Below are positions 9,164 to 43,541 of a stretch of DNA of 64,000 nucleotides, in pieces (within the stretch, counting starts at the first letter, position 1; each line of letters opens with the position of its first letter). This DNA is from Hirudinaria manillensis (lineage: Eukaryota > Annelida > Clitellata > Hirudinida > Hirudinidae). A program made the position numbers and the translations under genes. The notes under the pieces were generated by a model. It was not told the origin of the DNA. It saw only the letters and a list, made by a program, of their open reading frames with translations, and ran no database searches. The stretch lies in contig CM067535.1 of NCBI GenBank assembly GCA_034509925.1, positions 4,605,001 through 4,669,000 on the forward strand, in the 5' to 3' direction.

Positions 9164-12100
9164 ATGTCTTATTCACTGAGTAAGTTAAAGTTTTTCAGAT
9201 GTTCTCATCAAATCGCAATCCAATTTCCTTTACTTTTATCATGTAGGAAGAGATTCAACTTATTTTTATCTGTCAGTTTATCATATTTTTTTCTTAGTGT
9301 AGGAAAGATTAATTCTGGCGAATGCTTAATTATTAATTAATTGTTGTCGTCCTGTGCACTTTACTTTTTGTCATAGCAGTTACATTGACATTTTATTTTT
9401 TCAAGAGTCTACTTTTGCCACTCTGCCTAAAACTACTCGTGGAGTCCCAATAGTTCTTGGAGGAGATCCAAAGGGAAAGAACTTTCTCTATGCTAATGGA
9501 AGTAGCATTGTGATTAGGGACATTGATGTTAGCATTTTTTCTGGTATCATGCTTTTCATGGTCATCGAAAACTTTTATTTAAGAGTGACCGGTAGCTCAT
9601 CACTTGGGATATTAACTTGGATGTTACACTGAAATCATTGGGTGTGTTGGTGGCAAAGACTGAAAATTATTATTTAAAAATCGTAAAACAAGTAATGCAT
9701 ACAATCTAGATAGTAAACATTTACTAACTTGTTCCTCAGAATCCAGCCATCTCTGATGTGTACACAGAGCATTCCCAACCCACAACAGTTGCCAAATATT
9801 CTCCTTCAGGCTTCTACATTGCATCTGCAGGTCAGATTCCAGTGTCATTAATATGCAGTACTGTCGTTATTTTTGTCATAAATTATTATAATTTATTCAT
9901 AGATGTGTCTGGAAAGGTGAGGATCTGGGACACCACACAGAAGGAACACGTACTCAAGAACGAGTTCCAGCCAATTGCTGGTCCCATCAAGGATCTTGCA
10001 TGGTCTGGAGACAGTCAGAGGATTGTTGTTGGAGGAGAGGGCAGAGAAAGGTTGTTGTTGGTGATGATTGTGATGATGATGATGTTAGTGGTGATGATGA
10101 TGATGACAATAGTTGTTGCATGTGATGGTATCACAAATGGATAGAAAGTGGAGGTGAGTAAGGTAATCTGTTATGTAGTTATGATCGGTAATGTGATATT
10201 CATTGAACTTGAATATGGATAGGATGTCTGAAAGTCAAGGATTCCCGTATTATTACAATTATCAAAATTATTGCAACATTCATCTGCCACTTTTCTGTCG
10301 TTCGTCCTAGGTTCGGTCACGTCTTCTCAGCCGACACTGGCACCTCGCTGGGGGAGATCATGGGTCAGAGCAAGCCCATCAACTCCGTGGACTTCAGGTC
10401 GGACAGGCCCTACCGCATCGTGACTGCAAGCGAGGACAACACGGTGGCCTTTTTCCACGGTCCCCCTTTCAAGTTTCAGTTCACCATCAAGGTACTTGAT
10501 GGATGCGATGTTTTGATTGGATGCTGAAAAGGAAGATGTGTTCATTATTTGTATTATTGTCATTATTAATACTGTTGCTATTATAATCATTATTATTATT
10601 ATTGTTGTTTTTGTTATTGTTATTAGTTATTATAATCAAGTTGATGTGATGAGTGCTGTTGTTACTCATAGTTAAGATGAGTTAAGGAGATGTTTATCTT
10701 GAGGGCCTACTTAGGATGCGTTGTTATTTGTGCTTGGAATGCAAGCGAGCGAATGGCATCCAATAGGAGAAGAGATTGTTTTGTTTTAGATATCATGTTG
10801 TAAATTATTACTTGATTTTTATCCTTAGAATGTTTTATCCACAGTGGTCATGATATTGATGATGGTGATGATGCACTGATAAACATGTTCTTGCTAAGAT
10901 GATCCTAGAAATATTCTTAATACACGAGTTGAACTATTAATCTCTTGAATGTTGAATATTCGTGGTTCCATTTTGATCATCCACGTCAGGATCACACCAG
11001 GTTCGTGAACTCGGTTCGCTACTCTCCGAACGGGGAGCTGTTTGCATCCGGCGGCGCAGAGGGCAAGGTTATTTGAATATTCATTGGCTTAGATTCATTG
11101 TTTATTAGGTGTACTAGCAAACAGTGCCATTTAAGTACCTAGTATGTTTTTCAAGCAATTAGCTTGTTCGAGAGTAAAAGTAATTATGATTTGCAATTTG
11201 CAAAATTACTTTTTATGACTGCTTTTACTCATATCCTCGAAACTGTGACTTCAGTGCTTCCTGTTTGATGGAAAGACCGGAGACAAGAAGGCAGAGATCG
11301 GAAGTCCTGCCCACAAGATGGGGATCTACGGGGTGAGTGAACCGAGTTTGGTTGGCAATCGATTCGGTCGGTCGATTGGTTTTATCGATGACAGACAACT
11401 TGGTGGGCATTGATTCGCTTCAATTCCCAAGGAATGCGTGTCATGTTTATGCTGTGTTTATTCATAATGTCAAAATCGATATGCTCGAGCTGTGACTTTG
11501 AAATGTCATCCCTGCACAACTCAACCTGACATGTGTTTTGAATGTTCATTTATTATGTTCATTATCACTGTGACAGGTTTGCTTCAGTCCAGACAATCAG
11601 CACCTGTTGACCGTGTCAGGGGACAAAACGGCCAAGATATGGGATGTCAACACTACATCAGTTGTGGAGTTAGTAAATCTTTGATGATGATGATTATGAT
11701 GATGCATTTTTACATGATATCAATGAAGGCAGCGTTAATCTGCTTGCCTTGCAAGTGACTGATTGATTGATTGGTGCAGGGATTTTGTTCTTGATTGATT
11801 AATTGATTGATTTGTGCAGGGAGTTTGTTCTTGGCTCACAGTTGGAGGACATGCAGGTGGGCTGTCTTTGGCAGGGTTCCCATGTTCTGACTGTATCTCT
11901 GTCAGGCCACATCAACTACTTGGACAGGGCCAACCCATCCAAACCTCTTAGAGTTGTCAAGGTATGATAACTGGTATTTGAGTTGTTATTATTATTATTA
12001 TTTTCATTATTATTTATTTGCAGGGCCACAACAAACCAATCACAGCCTTAGCTATGAGCTATGACCACAAGCATGCCTTCACAGCCAGCTTCGATGGAAA

Positions 12101-13954
12101 CATTTGTATGCATGATTTCAACTTCTGAATAGGTTTTATCTGGATTGGTGGTTTCATTATTCCAGGATGCTGCTTTATGTTAATGAGCCTGTCTGTTAAT
12201 TTTTTGATTTGCATATTAATGAAAATCTTATCTTGTAAATGTCTTTCCCTTAATCATTGTTCCAAAACTTCGAAGGTCGTTGGGATCTCAGCAACGGAGA
12301 TTGTGAACAAGTGGCAGGCAAAGGTCACACCAATCAGGTTCAAGACATCTCCGTTGACTCCTCCCAATTGGTCACTTGTGGCATGGACGACATGGTCTTC
12401 ATTAGTGATCTTTCATCCGTCCCTGGCTCAGGGTTTGTTTGGAGTTGTATGGTGGTGGTGGTGGTGGAAATGACATTGATATAAGTAATTCCTATAGTTT
12501 CCAGAAGCAGATCAAGGTCAACACTCAGCCCAAGGGAGTTGCTGTTGGACCTGATGGTACAGTCTTTGTGGCCTGCATAGGAGAGGTATCAACATCATCA
12601 TTGTTACCATGATCACTGACAATGTTTTTATGTTATACCAGATATGACATGTTATGACCAGATATGTTAGAAGATATGATTTTTTTCCCATTATTAAATT
12701 ATCACATAATTTGTTATTGTCTTCTTCAGATTGTCATCATCAAAGATGGTCGTATCATCTCAAATCAGAAGGTATCGTTTGACCCCCAGTGCGTGGCAGT
12801 CAATCCATCGGGGACGGAGGTGGCCTTTGGAGGAGGCGATGGAGTGAGTACGATGACTTCATGATGATGATAATGGTGGTGATGTTGATTGTGGTGGCAA
12901 TGGTTGATCGGGATAACGATGACAAACTGACTAATTACATTGAAGGACAGGAAAGTGCACCTGTTCAGTTACTCCGCCCCCTCGACCCTGCAGGAGAGGA
13001 AGTGCCTCGAACACGGCGGTGCACTGACCGACCTCTCCTACTCTCCCGACGGAAAGTACTTTGCCGCCTGCGATGCCTTCCGCAAGGTGCAACTGTACGA
13101 GCTGCCTGACTATAAGGTAGGACGCGATTTCTAACTAAATCTTTTTGTTGCATTGTGATGTGTTCTTGCTGTCGAAGCCATCATATGTAACCTCACTATA
13201 TATATGGGAATGTTATTGTTAACTTTTATTGGATATCATTTATATATGGAGATGAGGCAAGCAAAAGCCAGGGGGGAATTTATATTAGTTTTTAATGAAA
13301 TTCTAGAACTAGGAGATTGGGTTAATTAACAAAGGTTGCCACTTCCATTGAGTTGGATTCTATCCCATTCATCAGTCACTGATATTATATCACAAATATG
13401 CTATCTTCTGTAGGGCCTTATTTCCTCCGAGTGGGGCTATCACACGGCCCGTGTCAACTCCATCAGCTGGACCCCCGACTCCCAGCACTTGGCCAGCGGT
13501 GCTCTGGACACCCATTGCATCGTCTGGGATCCCAAGAGCAAAACCCAGTACACCGTCCTCAAGGGTAAGAGAAACGGCAAGGCTGACGTTGCGATCGGCA
13601 GTTGGTTTTGAGGGGACTTTAGGAAGATGTTTTAAATTTATGAAGGGTGGGTGGAGAGAATGGCTAGAAAAAGGTCATCATGTAATTTATTTTAGGTAAT
13701 AATTTGAAATTATTCCCCTATGATCAGTTCAAGCACTGTGATGGGTACCTATCTAGGTAGTGATGATTTATTTACAGTTCCACGTGATGTTGTGTGTGAT
13801 GATGATGATGGACAATGTTGCTATCACTATATGTCTGCTAATTGCAGGTGCTCACCCCATGAGTCAGGTGACTAGGGTCGATTGGGTCAACGACAATACT
13901 CTGCTCTCGACAGGGCAGGACAGCTGTGTCAAGCTCTGGGAGGTCTCACATTAA
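9164..13954 (+). CDS. WDR1: WD repeat protein 1 / actin-interacting protein 1
   Basis: AIP1/WDR1 works with ADF/cofilin to disassemble actin filaments; it folds as two beta-propellers of WD repeats. Sixteen coding exons, all phase-consistent: 9164-9179, 9406-9527, 9740-9830, 9903-10050, 10311-10491, 10990-11067, 11255-11332, 11577-11668, 11820-11961, 12024-12105, 12276-12432, 12498-12585, 12730-12843, 12946-13116, 13414-13564, 13848-13954. The product has 605 residues (human 606). Diagnostic stretches include [58 protein letters not shown] and GKGHTNQV. The first exon has only 16 coding bases (MSYSL plus one base), so the ATG was chosen from its good donor and in-phase join. The intron before exon 9 holds a duplicated decoy acceptor. 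Most introns are short and carry GAT-type repeats. Confidence 0.96.
11771..11829 (+). repeat. 40-bp tandem duplication of the exon 9 acceptor of WDR1
   Basis: The sequence around GTGCAGGGA and TTTGTTCTTG occurs twice with a 40-base period: first at about 11774-11793, then at the true junction (acceptor AG 11818-11819). The upstream copy offers a second plausible acceptor (AG 11778-11779). Its use would bring an in-frame TGA after six codons. Confidence 0.6.
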
Positions 13955-14319
13955 GAGAGGTGGAGAGGGGACCACGTGGTTTGAGGAGGAGATGATGATG
14001 ATGATGGTGATAGCATCGAAGATTTTGTTGAAGTCAGGAATGAAAATTGAATTTTTGAAAGCATTTCCTTAGGTTGCTAATTGGTTTATATTTCTGTTGT
14101 TTTCACTGTTGTTATAATTATTATTATTATTATAATTATTATTATTATTATTTCTCATAAATATTATGGCTTTTTATTTTTTATTGACTGTGTTTGCATT
14201 TAAACTTATTTTTGCATCTCCAGCATCATTTGATGCTGAATACTTGCAAAGGTGAACTGTCCCCATATTTGTGTTGTTGCTCGTGCTTTATTATTGTTAT
14301 TATTATTATTATTATTATC

Positions 14320-14358
<39 letters not shown>

Positions 14359-15110
14359 TGCTGCCTTTGAGCTTATAATTTCACACTTTTAACTATTGTT
14401 GCTCTGTTATTTCCTGTGCTTGTTTCGATCATGAAGATGATGATGATCACGGCTACAGTAGCAACAACACGACTCACAGATGGTAAAGAATTGGCTTTGG
14501 AATCAAAACTCTTTTATTTTAATTAAAGTTGTTAAGTTCAATATTAAATTTATCTTTCTCGTATCTTCATTGGTCACCATCATCATCATCATCAGAAGTC
14601 ATTGGGTTTAGTAGTTGCTTTATATTATTTAAATATTTCACGCGTGATTTTTATGAGAAAGGAGACCTGAGGTTTTTTTGATTGGTCGCCTGTCAATGAT
14701 TTCGAAATAATAAAGGTTTTGAAGACCTCCACCTTAATATGTTTATCGCTTACGACATCAGTTTAAGATTACTTGAGATTACTGGTAATTGCGCGGGAGG
14801 GGGCGGCAGTCAGGCGGACTTTTCCAGAAACCCTGAAAATGCTGGAGGTCGAATTGCACTCTGGGAAGGAACTGATAACACTATTAAGCTGCAAATAAGC
14901 AACGGGTGTCCTGTTGCTTTACCCGAAACACTTAAGTTGTGAATTTATTATCTTAGAAATAATGGGTTTAGTGTTACCACATTTTGTAATAAACAAACCT
15001 GAATTTTTAGATGGTATGAATATTTTTTTAAAATTGTAATGTAACCTTTCCCGTGCCAATAAAATTTAAATATAACCTTTGTAATATAGCCTGCCGACAG
15101 ACCAGAAGCA
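13955..15110. other. WDR1 3' UTR and spacer before HINT
   Basis: No coding gene was recognised. There are ATT/TTA triplet arrays at about 14117-14151 and 14288-14358, and a short GAT/CAT tract near 14430-14600. AATAAA at 14709-14714 is a possible WDR1 poly(A) signal. An open frame at 14739-14942 has no family likeness and is treated as chance. Confidence 0.5.
14288..14358. repeat. (TTA)n microsatellite
   Basis: About 70 bases of TTA triplets with two interruptions, in the WDR1 3' flank. Confidence 0.9.
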
Positions 15111-16109
<999 letters not shown>

Positions 16110-16233
16110 TCTGCCTTTGGCCTCAAGTCGATCCCAGGTTCTTCAGACATTTGAGTTTGTGCCAGAGCATTTTTCAGCTCAATTACTAAATTTCAAATCA
16201 ACTTGTTATTAATCTTGTTCCCAAATGTTCCTA

Positions 16234-16239
16234 ATAAAA
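16234..16239 (+). promoter_or_regulatory. Candidate poly(A) signal of HINT
   Basis: AATAAA 125 bases past the HINT stop codon, in the gap where HINT and SELENOM converge. Confidence 0.5.
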
Positions 16240-16695
16240 ACTAGCAGAAGTTGATTTTGGGAGTTAGATTTTATATTTTGAGTGATTTCATTAATTAGTG
16301 TATATTTAGGAAATGTCAATGCACTGTGCGGTTGTACGCAGTCTTAAACTCAATGACAATAGATGTTCCTTACTCTGCATTGAAGCAAGCAATAATTTCG
16401 AGCAATACTTCATTGCACAGGCCTCGTCCTTACTGATGTGCATGTTGCATAGATACCCAAAACTTTCGCAACTATGGCCACCGAAATGGCTAACAATGAA
16501 CAGCGTGAACACTAATGGGATGAAACGTATGATATTTTGACTAAAAAGGTGAATGAAACAGTTTTAGTGCCAGAAATATTTCCAGCATTTAATTCCTGCA
16601 AAATATGCAAGTGAATCAAGAGAAAATGGCAAATGCATTCATAATTTCTAAAAAAATAAAAATCCGGAAGATTCTGGTGCTGCCTGGGATGACTT
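16240..16695. other. Convergent 3' flanks of HINT and SELENOM
   Basis: No gene was seen. The space lies between two tail-to-tail genes and should contain the SELENOM poly(A) site; an ATTAAA on the minus strand near 16588 is one candidate. Weak open frames on both strands (about 16306-16540) have no family resemblance. Confidence 0.4.
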
Positions 16696-16778
16696 GAGAG
16701 CAAGGACCCAAAATCCTCCGCATGAGTCGATTTTCGGAGAAATTTCCGACTCAAGCTTCATGAAAGTCCAGACTCTGC
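16696..16778 (-). promoter_or_regulatory. SECIS element of SELENOM
   Basis: The 5' quartet ATGA is at 16758-16761 and the 3' partner GGAG at 16716-16719. Between them a 10-bp stem pairs GCTTGAGTCG with CGACTCATGC (one mismatch). The unpaired AAA (16743-16745) follows ATGA after 12 bases. A lower helix pairs GGAC with GTCC and GCAGAG with the CTCTC region at about 16696-16701. It lies about 95 bases past the SELENOM stop codon. Matched by eye only. Confidence 0.87.
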
Positions 16779-16832
16779 GGCATCCGACGGGCATCAGCAA
16801 ATCTTCCTTCGATGTGGGGAGATGTCAGGCAC

Positions 16833-16853
16833 ATCCCCCTCTTCACGTGGGGG
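16833..16853 (-). other. Hairpin just past the SELENOM stop codon
   Basis: Directly after TAA, CCCCC and GGGGG flank a 9-base loop on the transcribed strand. It sits between the stop codon and the SECIS. It could slow ribosomes after termination; no function is established. Confidence 0.4.
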
Positions 16854-17874
16854 TTAGAGCTCCCCACGTCCTCCGTAGGGACCGTTCTCATACTCCGGGG
16901 GAACTTGTTCGTCGCCGGAGCTCTTCTTGTAGAAGCCCCTGCTCAGCAGTAGTTCGTTGCATCTCTCCCTGGTGAAGTCTCGAAGTTCAACTTTCTGAAA
17001 ATGGTTTTGAAAGAAAGTCAATAAGTCAAATTTTACAAGAAAATTGATTATAGTAAGCAGACCTGGACTTTAAATTTATAGATATTTTTAAATTAATAGA
17101 ATCACATCAAGTTCTAGGACTTGACTATTTTATACAAAGTGTGACACATGGCAATTAAAGTAGCAGTTCCAAACTCCTTCTGACCTCCACTTCTTCATCG
17201 TTGGCGTTCTGGAAATACAGCACTGGAGGTGCGCCCGGGTTGCTCTCAAATCGGACATTATGGCTGGATTACGAATTAAATCAAAGAAAATGACTTTGGA
17301 GTCTTGTTTAATTTTATCGATGAATGGAAATCACTAATGCAATGTCTTCTACCCAAATGGCAACTCGTTGCAAACAAATCTCAAGGATACAATAATGGAA
17401 TGTCCTCATAGATGAAAGCTTTCACGCCAGGGTAGCGATTCAACTGTCATCCACCACAACTCTGTGATTCGTGAAGATAATTGTTTTAATAAAGAGAAAT
17501 TAAAATTACTGAAAAGTGCCACTTATTATGATATGAAATGGCGAATAGATGCATATGTAAAACTGTTTTCTGCAATCAATATTTTCAAGTAATAACATTA
17601 ATGTTTGATCCATGGCTAATGCAAAGACATCAGTTTTATTAAAATAAAACATGTTTCAAAACGCATGTATCATCACATGACGGTGCGCGTGATTTCTAAT
17701 CGCATGTGATACTTCCGTCACCTTAAGTCATCAAAATTGACAATAAAATGACTATTTACCAACCTTAACGACAGCTTTCATCACATTTCTATCGGTTATT
17801 TCTTTATTTTCATCTTGAGCAGTTATCAACTGAGCCACAAAAAGGCCAAGAAGCAAAACTTTCAACACCCCCAT
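16854..17874 (-). CDS. SELENOM: Selenoprotein M (ER thiol-oxidoreductase-like)
   Basis: A thioredoxin-fold protein of the endoplasmic reticulum in the SELENOM/SELENOF family, linked to redox and calcium control. Four exons: 17764-17874, 17391-17461, 17185-17263, 16854-16994, all phase-consistent, 133 residues. Exon 1 gives a signal peptide (MGVLKVLLLGLFVAQLITA). Exon 2 holds the redox motif CGG-Sec, with the TGA at 17447-17449 (residue 42), followed by QLNRYPGVKAFIYEDIP, close to the vertebrate CGGUQLNRLKEVKAF. Exon 3 includes FHNVRFESNPGAPPVLYF. Exon 4 has RDFTRERCNELL, GFYKK and QVPPEYE and ends GRGEL, a likely ER-retention tail. A SECIS follows in the 3' UTR. The TGA hides exon 2 from simple ORF finding. 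Intron 2 has a U12-type donor. The gene is tail to tail with HINT. Confidence 0.95.
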
Positions 17875-18954
17875 TTCGAGGCGAATAAGGTAGATCCCAA
17901 GCAGTATTTATATTGGAAAGCCTTATACACGTGGACAAATGTCACGTATGTTTTTGTTCTTGAATTCAACAAGTATCTTTTAGAAAGTTAGCTAAAGTCT
18001 TGATAAAGTTAGCCAAAATTACCAAAAAAAATCCAAAGATAGTGATTTCCTCTACATCCCTTAGACTTACAAATTTTTTTCATTCGCTTATTAGAGTTAA
18101 TGTGATCGGGCATTTATTGCAACCTGTTGGTATCTCCCTAGATAAGATATCGCTGCATCAAATAAGTTGTATTGTAATTAATGAACTATGGTGACCTTAA
18201 TTGCACCTTTCATTAGCCTATATATTACAGCGACATTCAAAGGCCTTGAATTACATTTTAATAGGAGGTTGATTGGCCCGACATTCAACGATTACACTAA
18301 CATTATTTCAGAAATTTTGATGAACTTTCATATTTAGTTTCTAGGAAAACGTTCTGGAAATAATGTGGCAAGGAACTGTGTGGGCGGTCGCGAAGCTCCG
18401 CGTTCATTTTCAACGACAGTAAGTCATAAAAGCCTTGGTTTAACGAAAATAAAAGGACATCTATTGAAGCCAAAAGGATAAAAGAATATTATCCAAGTTC
18501 CATGGTTGTACCACCACCATCGATGCCTTTTTGTCCTGCAATATCTCAGAAGATATTAGAATTAAAATAAAATCATATTATGGATTACTAATCATACTGA
18601 CGCAAATTACCTGCTCATATTTTTTGGATCCCGTAAAAATACATGGCTGACCACGCTTTTTTCGCTGGTTCAGCACTGAATATTTTATGTTGATTTGCCG
18701 AATGCAAATGACAAGTTTTTTTTAATGCTATGTTTTCAGCTGTGGCCGTTTGCGGGTTGCTCTGCTACATTATGGAGGCATTGTGGAATGCTTAGTCCCA
18801 GCAGCTCGGTGGATCACAAACAGTCGGCTTTGGCGTTGCCGAAGTCTTTTTCGGACTTTGATTTAACCACTTTTCTGGGACTTTTCTTCCCAGTTGTCTT
18901 ATTCACTTGATTTACACATGAAGTTCTAATTGGGGATATTTCATCGACGTCAAG
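17875..18954. other. Divergent upstream region of SELENOM and NF1
   Basis: The two genes are head to head with 1080 bases between start codons. The middle is AT-rich and featureless. A possible NF1 5' UTR exon ends at about 18418 (ACGACA before GTAAGT), with a possible acceptor TTTTCAG at 18733-18739. Neither is proven. Confidence 0.4.
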
Positions 18955-39075
<20,121 letters not shown>

Positions 39076-40309
39076 CGATGATGATGGCGGCGATGATTTG
39101 TGAGAGCGATGTGAATTAACTGGATTACGTGATGCTTCAGAGCCACGATGACGACGACTATGATGATGATAGTGATGGTGACGATGGAGACAGGGGAAGG
39201 CAGAGGCTCTGAGTTATATTTTTTGACGGTTCGTCTCGTCGTACTCGTGAACAAGTATTTAATACCCGGGTATTGACTATCTGGGTATTTATTGACTTTA
39301 CCGTTTACAGGCTTTTGTGACGTGACTTGCCGCACGAACGCTTCGTCAGAGTTTCATTTCGTCACCCTCCGTACGAATATTAATGAAAATATTAAATATA
39401 TTCACGAAATATATTTAATTATATATATATATATGTACATATATATTCATTATTCATGACCATGTGATTTGGCTGTGGCCAATAGGACGTGAAGAGTTTG
39501 GTTAGCTTTGTTCTCGGTGCTCGTACTTGACAGTCGTCTGGTGAATCGTTTGCGTGACGATCCGACGGTCGGAAGTCGTTCGAGAGATCGTATTTTTGTA
39601 ACTTGTTCCGTGCGACGAGCTCGCTTTCTTTTCGGATTTTCGACACCGACTTACCTCGCGGTCGCACTTCGACGACCTCTCCCCCTTCAACTTGCCAGGA
39701 TTTACCTTGATTGACTTTACCTGTGGTCGATCGATCGGTTTTGCCGGCTGTCGTCGTCTCGAATCGACTTGAATTACGCGTGGTTTTCGTGTCATAAAAT
39801 CTCGAGTGACTCCTTTAGTTTCGTAACTTCCCTGACGACTCATCTACCGAGAGTGGCATTATTGGCGGCATTAAAGTCGACCACCCACCCACCCATCCTT
39901 CTCGAGACCCCTGCCAGCAACAACGAAACAACCTTAAAATTGGAGAAAAAAAAACTAATCAGTCAGCAGCAGAACCTCGCCCTTTTAATCACTCTCAACA
40001 CATCAAATCAAACAAGAAAAAAAAAGAAAATTAATTAGAACCCCGAGGGAAACGTTAAAGAAAAATCCCGTAAGCGAGACTCCAAGATCCGAGCATCGAA
40101 CTCCTTCGCGACTGCCGTCGGCGACCGCAAGGTTTCCTTAATCAGCCCAAAACTTAACGTGGGGAAGGTGCAAAATGACCGAAGATCAGTTCAAGAAGTT
40201 CTCGAATCAAAAAACGACAACTCTAAAAGTAAAACGTCAACACTGCTTGTAATCTACGTTCCTGCGACGCCAGGCTATGCGGAACTGCGCTGCGGACCGG
40301 CCCGTTCGC
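39076..40309. other. Convergent 3' flanks of NF1 and GAPDH
   Basis: No protein-coding gene was recognised. The left part is probably NF1 3' UTR, with GAT triplets near 39076-39190, a perfect 14-base palindrome (AATACCCGGGTATT) at 39261-39274, and a TA-rich tract at 39420-39445. Open frames on both strands around 39500-39840 show no family resemblance. The right end is GAPDH 3' UTR. Confidence 0.5.
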
Positions 40310-42468
<2,159 letters not shown>

Positions 42469-42948
42469 TTTGATCAGGAATTACAAATCTGAAAGAGCAG
42501 CAACACAAACATCAGTAAATCTCGAAAGTGAAGTATTTTCAAAATTTAAAGTTATTTTAAAACCCAAAACATATTTCGCTTGCATTTATTAAAGTTCCCT
42601 CCAGAGGCTAAAAACTTAAGACATATTCCTATTCCTCTTCCAACTTTACGCTGGCACGAAAAGGGCAAGGTCGGTCGCTCAAAGGTCGACTGAAAGTACA
42701 TTCTAGACAAGTCAAACTACACTTCTGTTTTGGCCTGACAACTTTTGTCGACGCTCAAATAGTCATGACGTTGCATAATTCCTAAACCTTTACTAGTAAT
42801 TACTCTACGAACACAAAGCCTTGACTATGGCAGGCGAAAGCTTGGCCAAGTAATGAGAACCAAATTATAGTGGAAGTTACCAGCTTTAAAAAATCTTTAA
42901 AAGATATAGGCAACTTAACAAGAAACTTAACACATCACAAGTACTCAC

Positions 42949-43022
42949 CAAGACTTGCGACCACTCAATCGTCAGTGCTGTAACAGTCGACAAGGAGGCG
43001 TTGGAGATGTGCTCTATTTATA
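42949..43022 (-). promoter_or_regulatory. TATA box and non-coding first exon of GAPDH
   Basis: On the minus strand TATAAATA (43015-43022) precedes a likely transcription start near 42985-42990. The 5' UTR exon ends at 42949 before the donor GTGAGTAC (42941-42948). This is the expected layout of a strong TATA promoter for a highly expressed housekeeping gene. Confidence 0.75.
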
Positions 43023-43541
43023 ACCTTTTTCGGGCTCCTTAAAAACTGTCTTAAAAACAATTTATAGGTTATCTGCAAGTACCAATATTTTAAAATAATT
43101 ACTTGAATAAATAGTTACCATAGCATTTTTTTGAGCAGACATAAAATGTAGCATATTTTAATTTATTACCTATTGAAATCATTCCACTATATATTTTTAT
43201 TTGCTGGCTATTTTTAATTTTTTCACTTTAAATATATTCTGATAGACCACGTCAAGAGTGAAATGAAAAATCTATTTTTGATCAAAAATAAGTTTAAATC
43301 TCAGAAAAATTTAATTTATTTTAAGAACTTTAACACAATGTTGTTTAGAGAACGCTACAATTCTCTGTATATTAATTTCGGCCTTCTTGAATAAGTTAAT
43401 TTTTAGACGGCATTGTTTTGACCATTAAATATATCGTTGTGTGGATCCGTCTCGTTCGGGCCCGACGTTCTGCAAGATCTGATCAGAACTTAAATCGCGG
43501 GAGAATTTCAAATAAGAATTTGATTTGACAAAGTTTTTGAG
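43023..43541. other. Divergent spacer between GAPDH and NRBP1
   Basis: About 520 bases of AT-rich DNA between the GAPDH TATA box and the NRBP1 start codon. No coding sequence was seen. The NRBP1 promoter must lie here; no TATA box was seen for it. Confidence 0.5.

Noticed and set aside
14739-14942. 67-codon frame before HINT
   Set aside because: No family likeness, no convincing splice sites, not linked to HINT by phase; taken as chance.
17447-17449. TGA in SELENOM as a disabling stop (pseudogene)
   Set aside because: It forms the diagnostic CGG-Sec motif in an otherwise intact four-exon gene with a SECIS.
18695-18910. Frame upstream of NF1 as an alternative first coding exon
   Set aside because: It ends in a stop before the NF1 ATG and the NF1 start matches the family; it may be 5' UTR at most.
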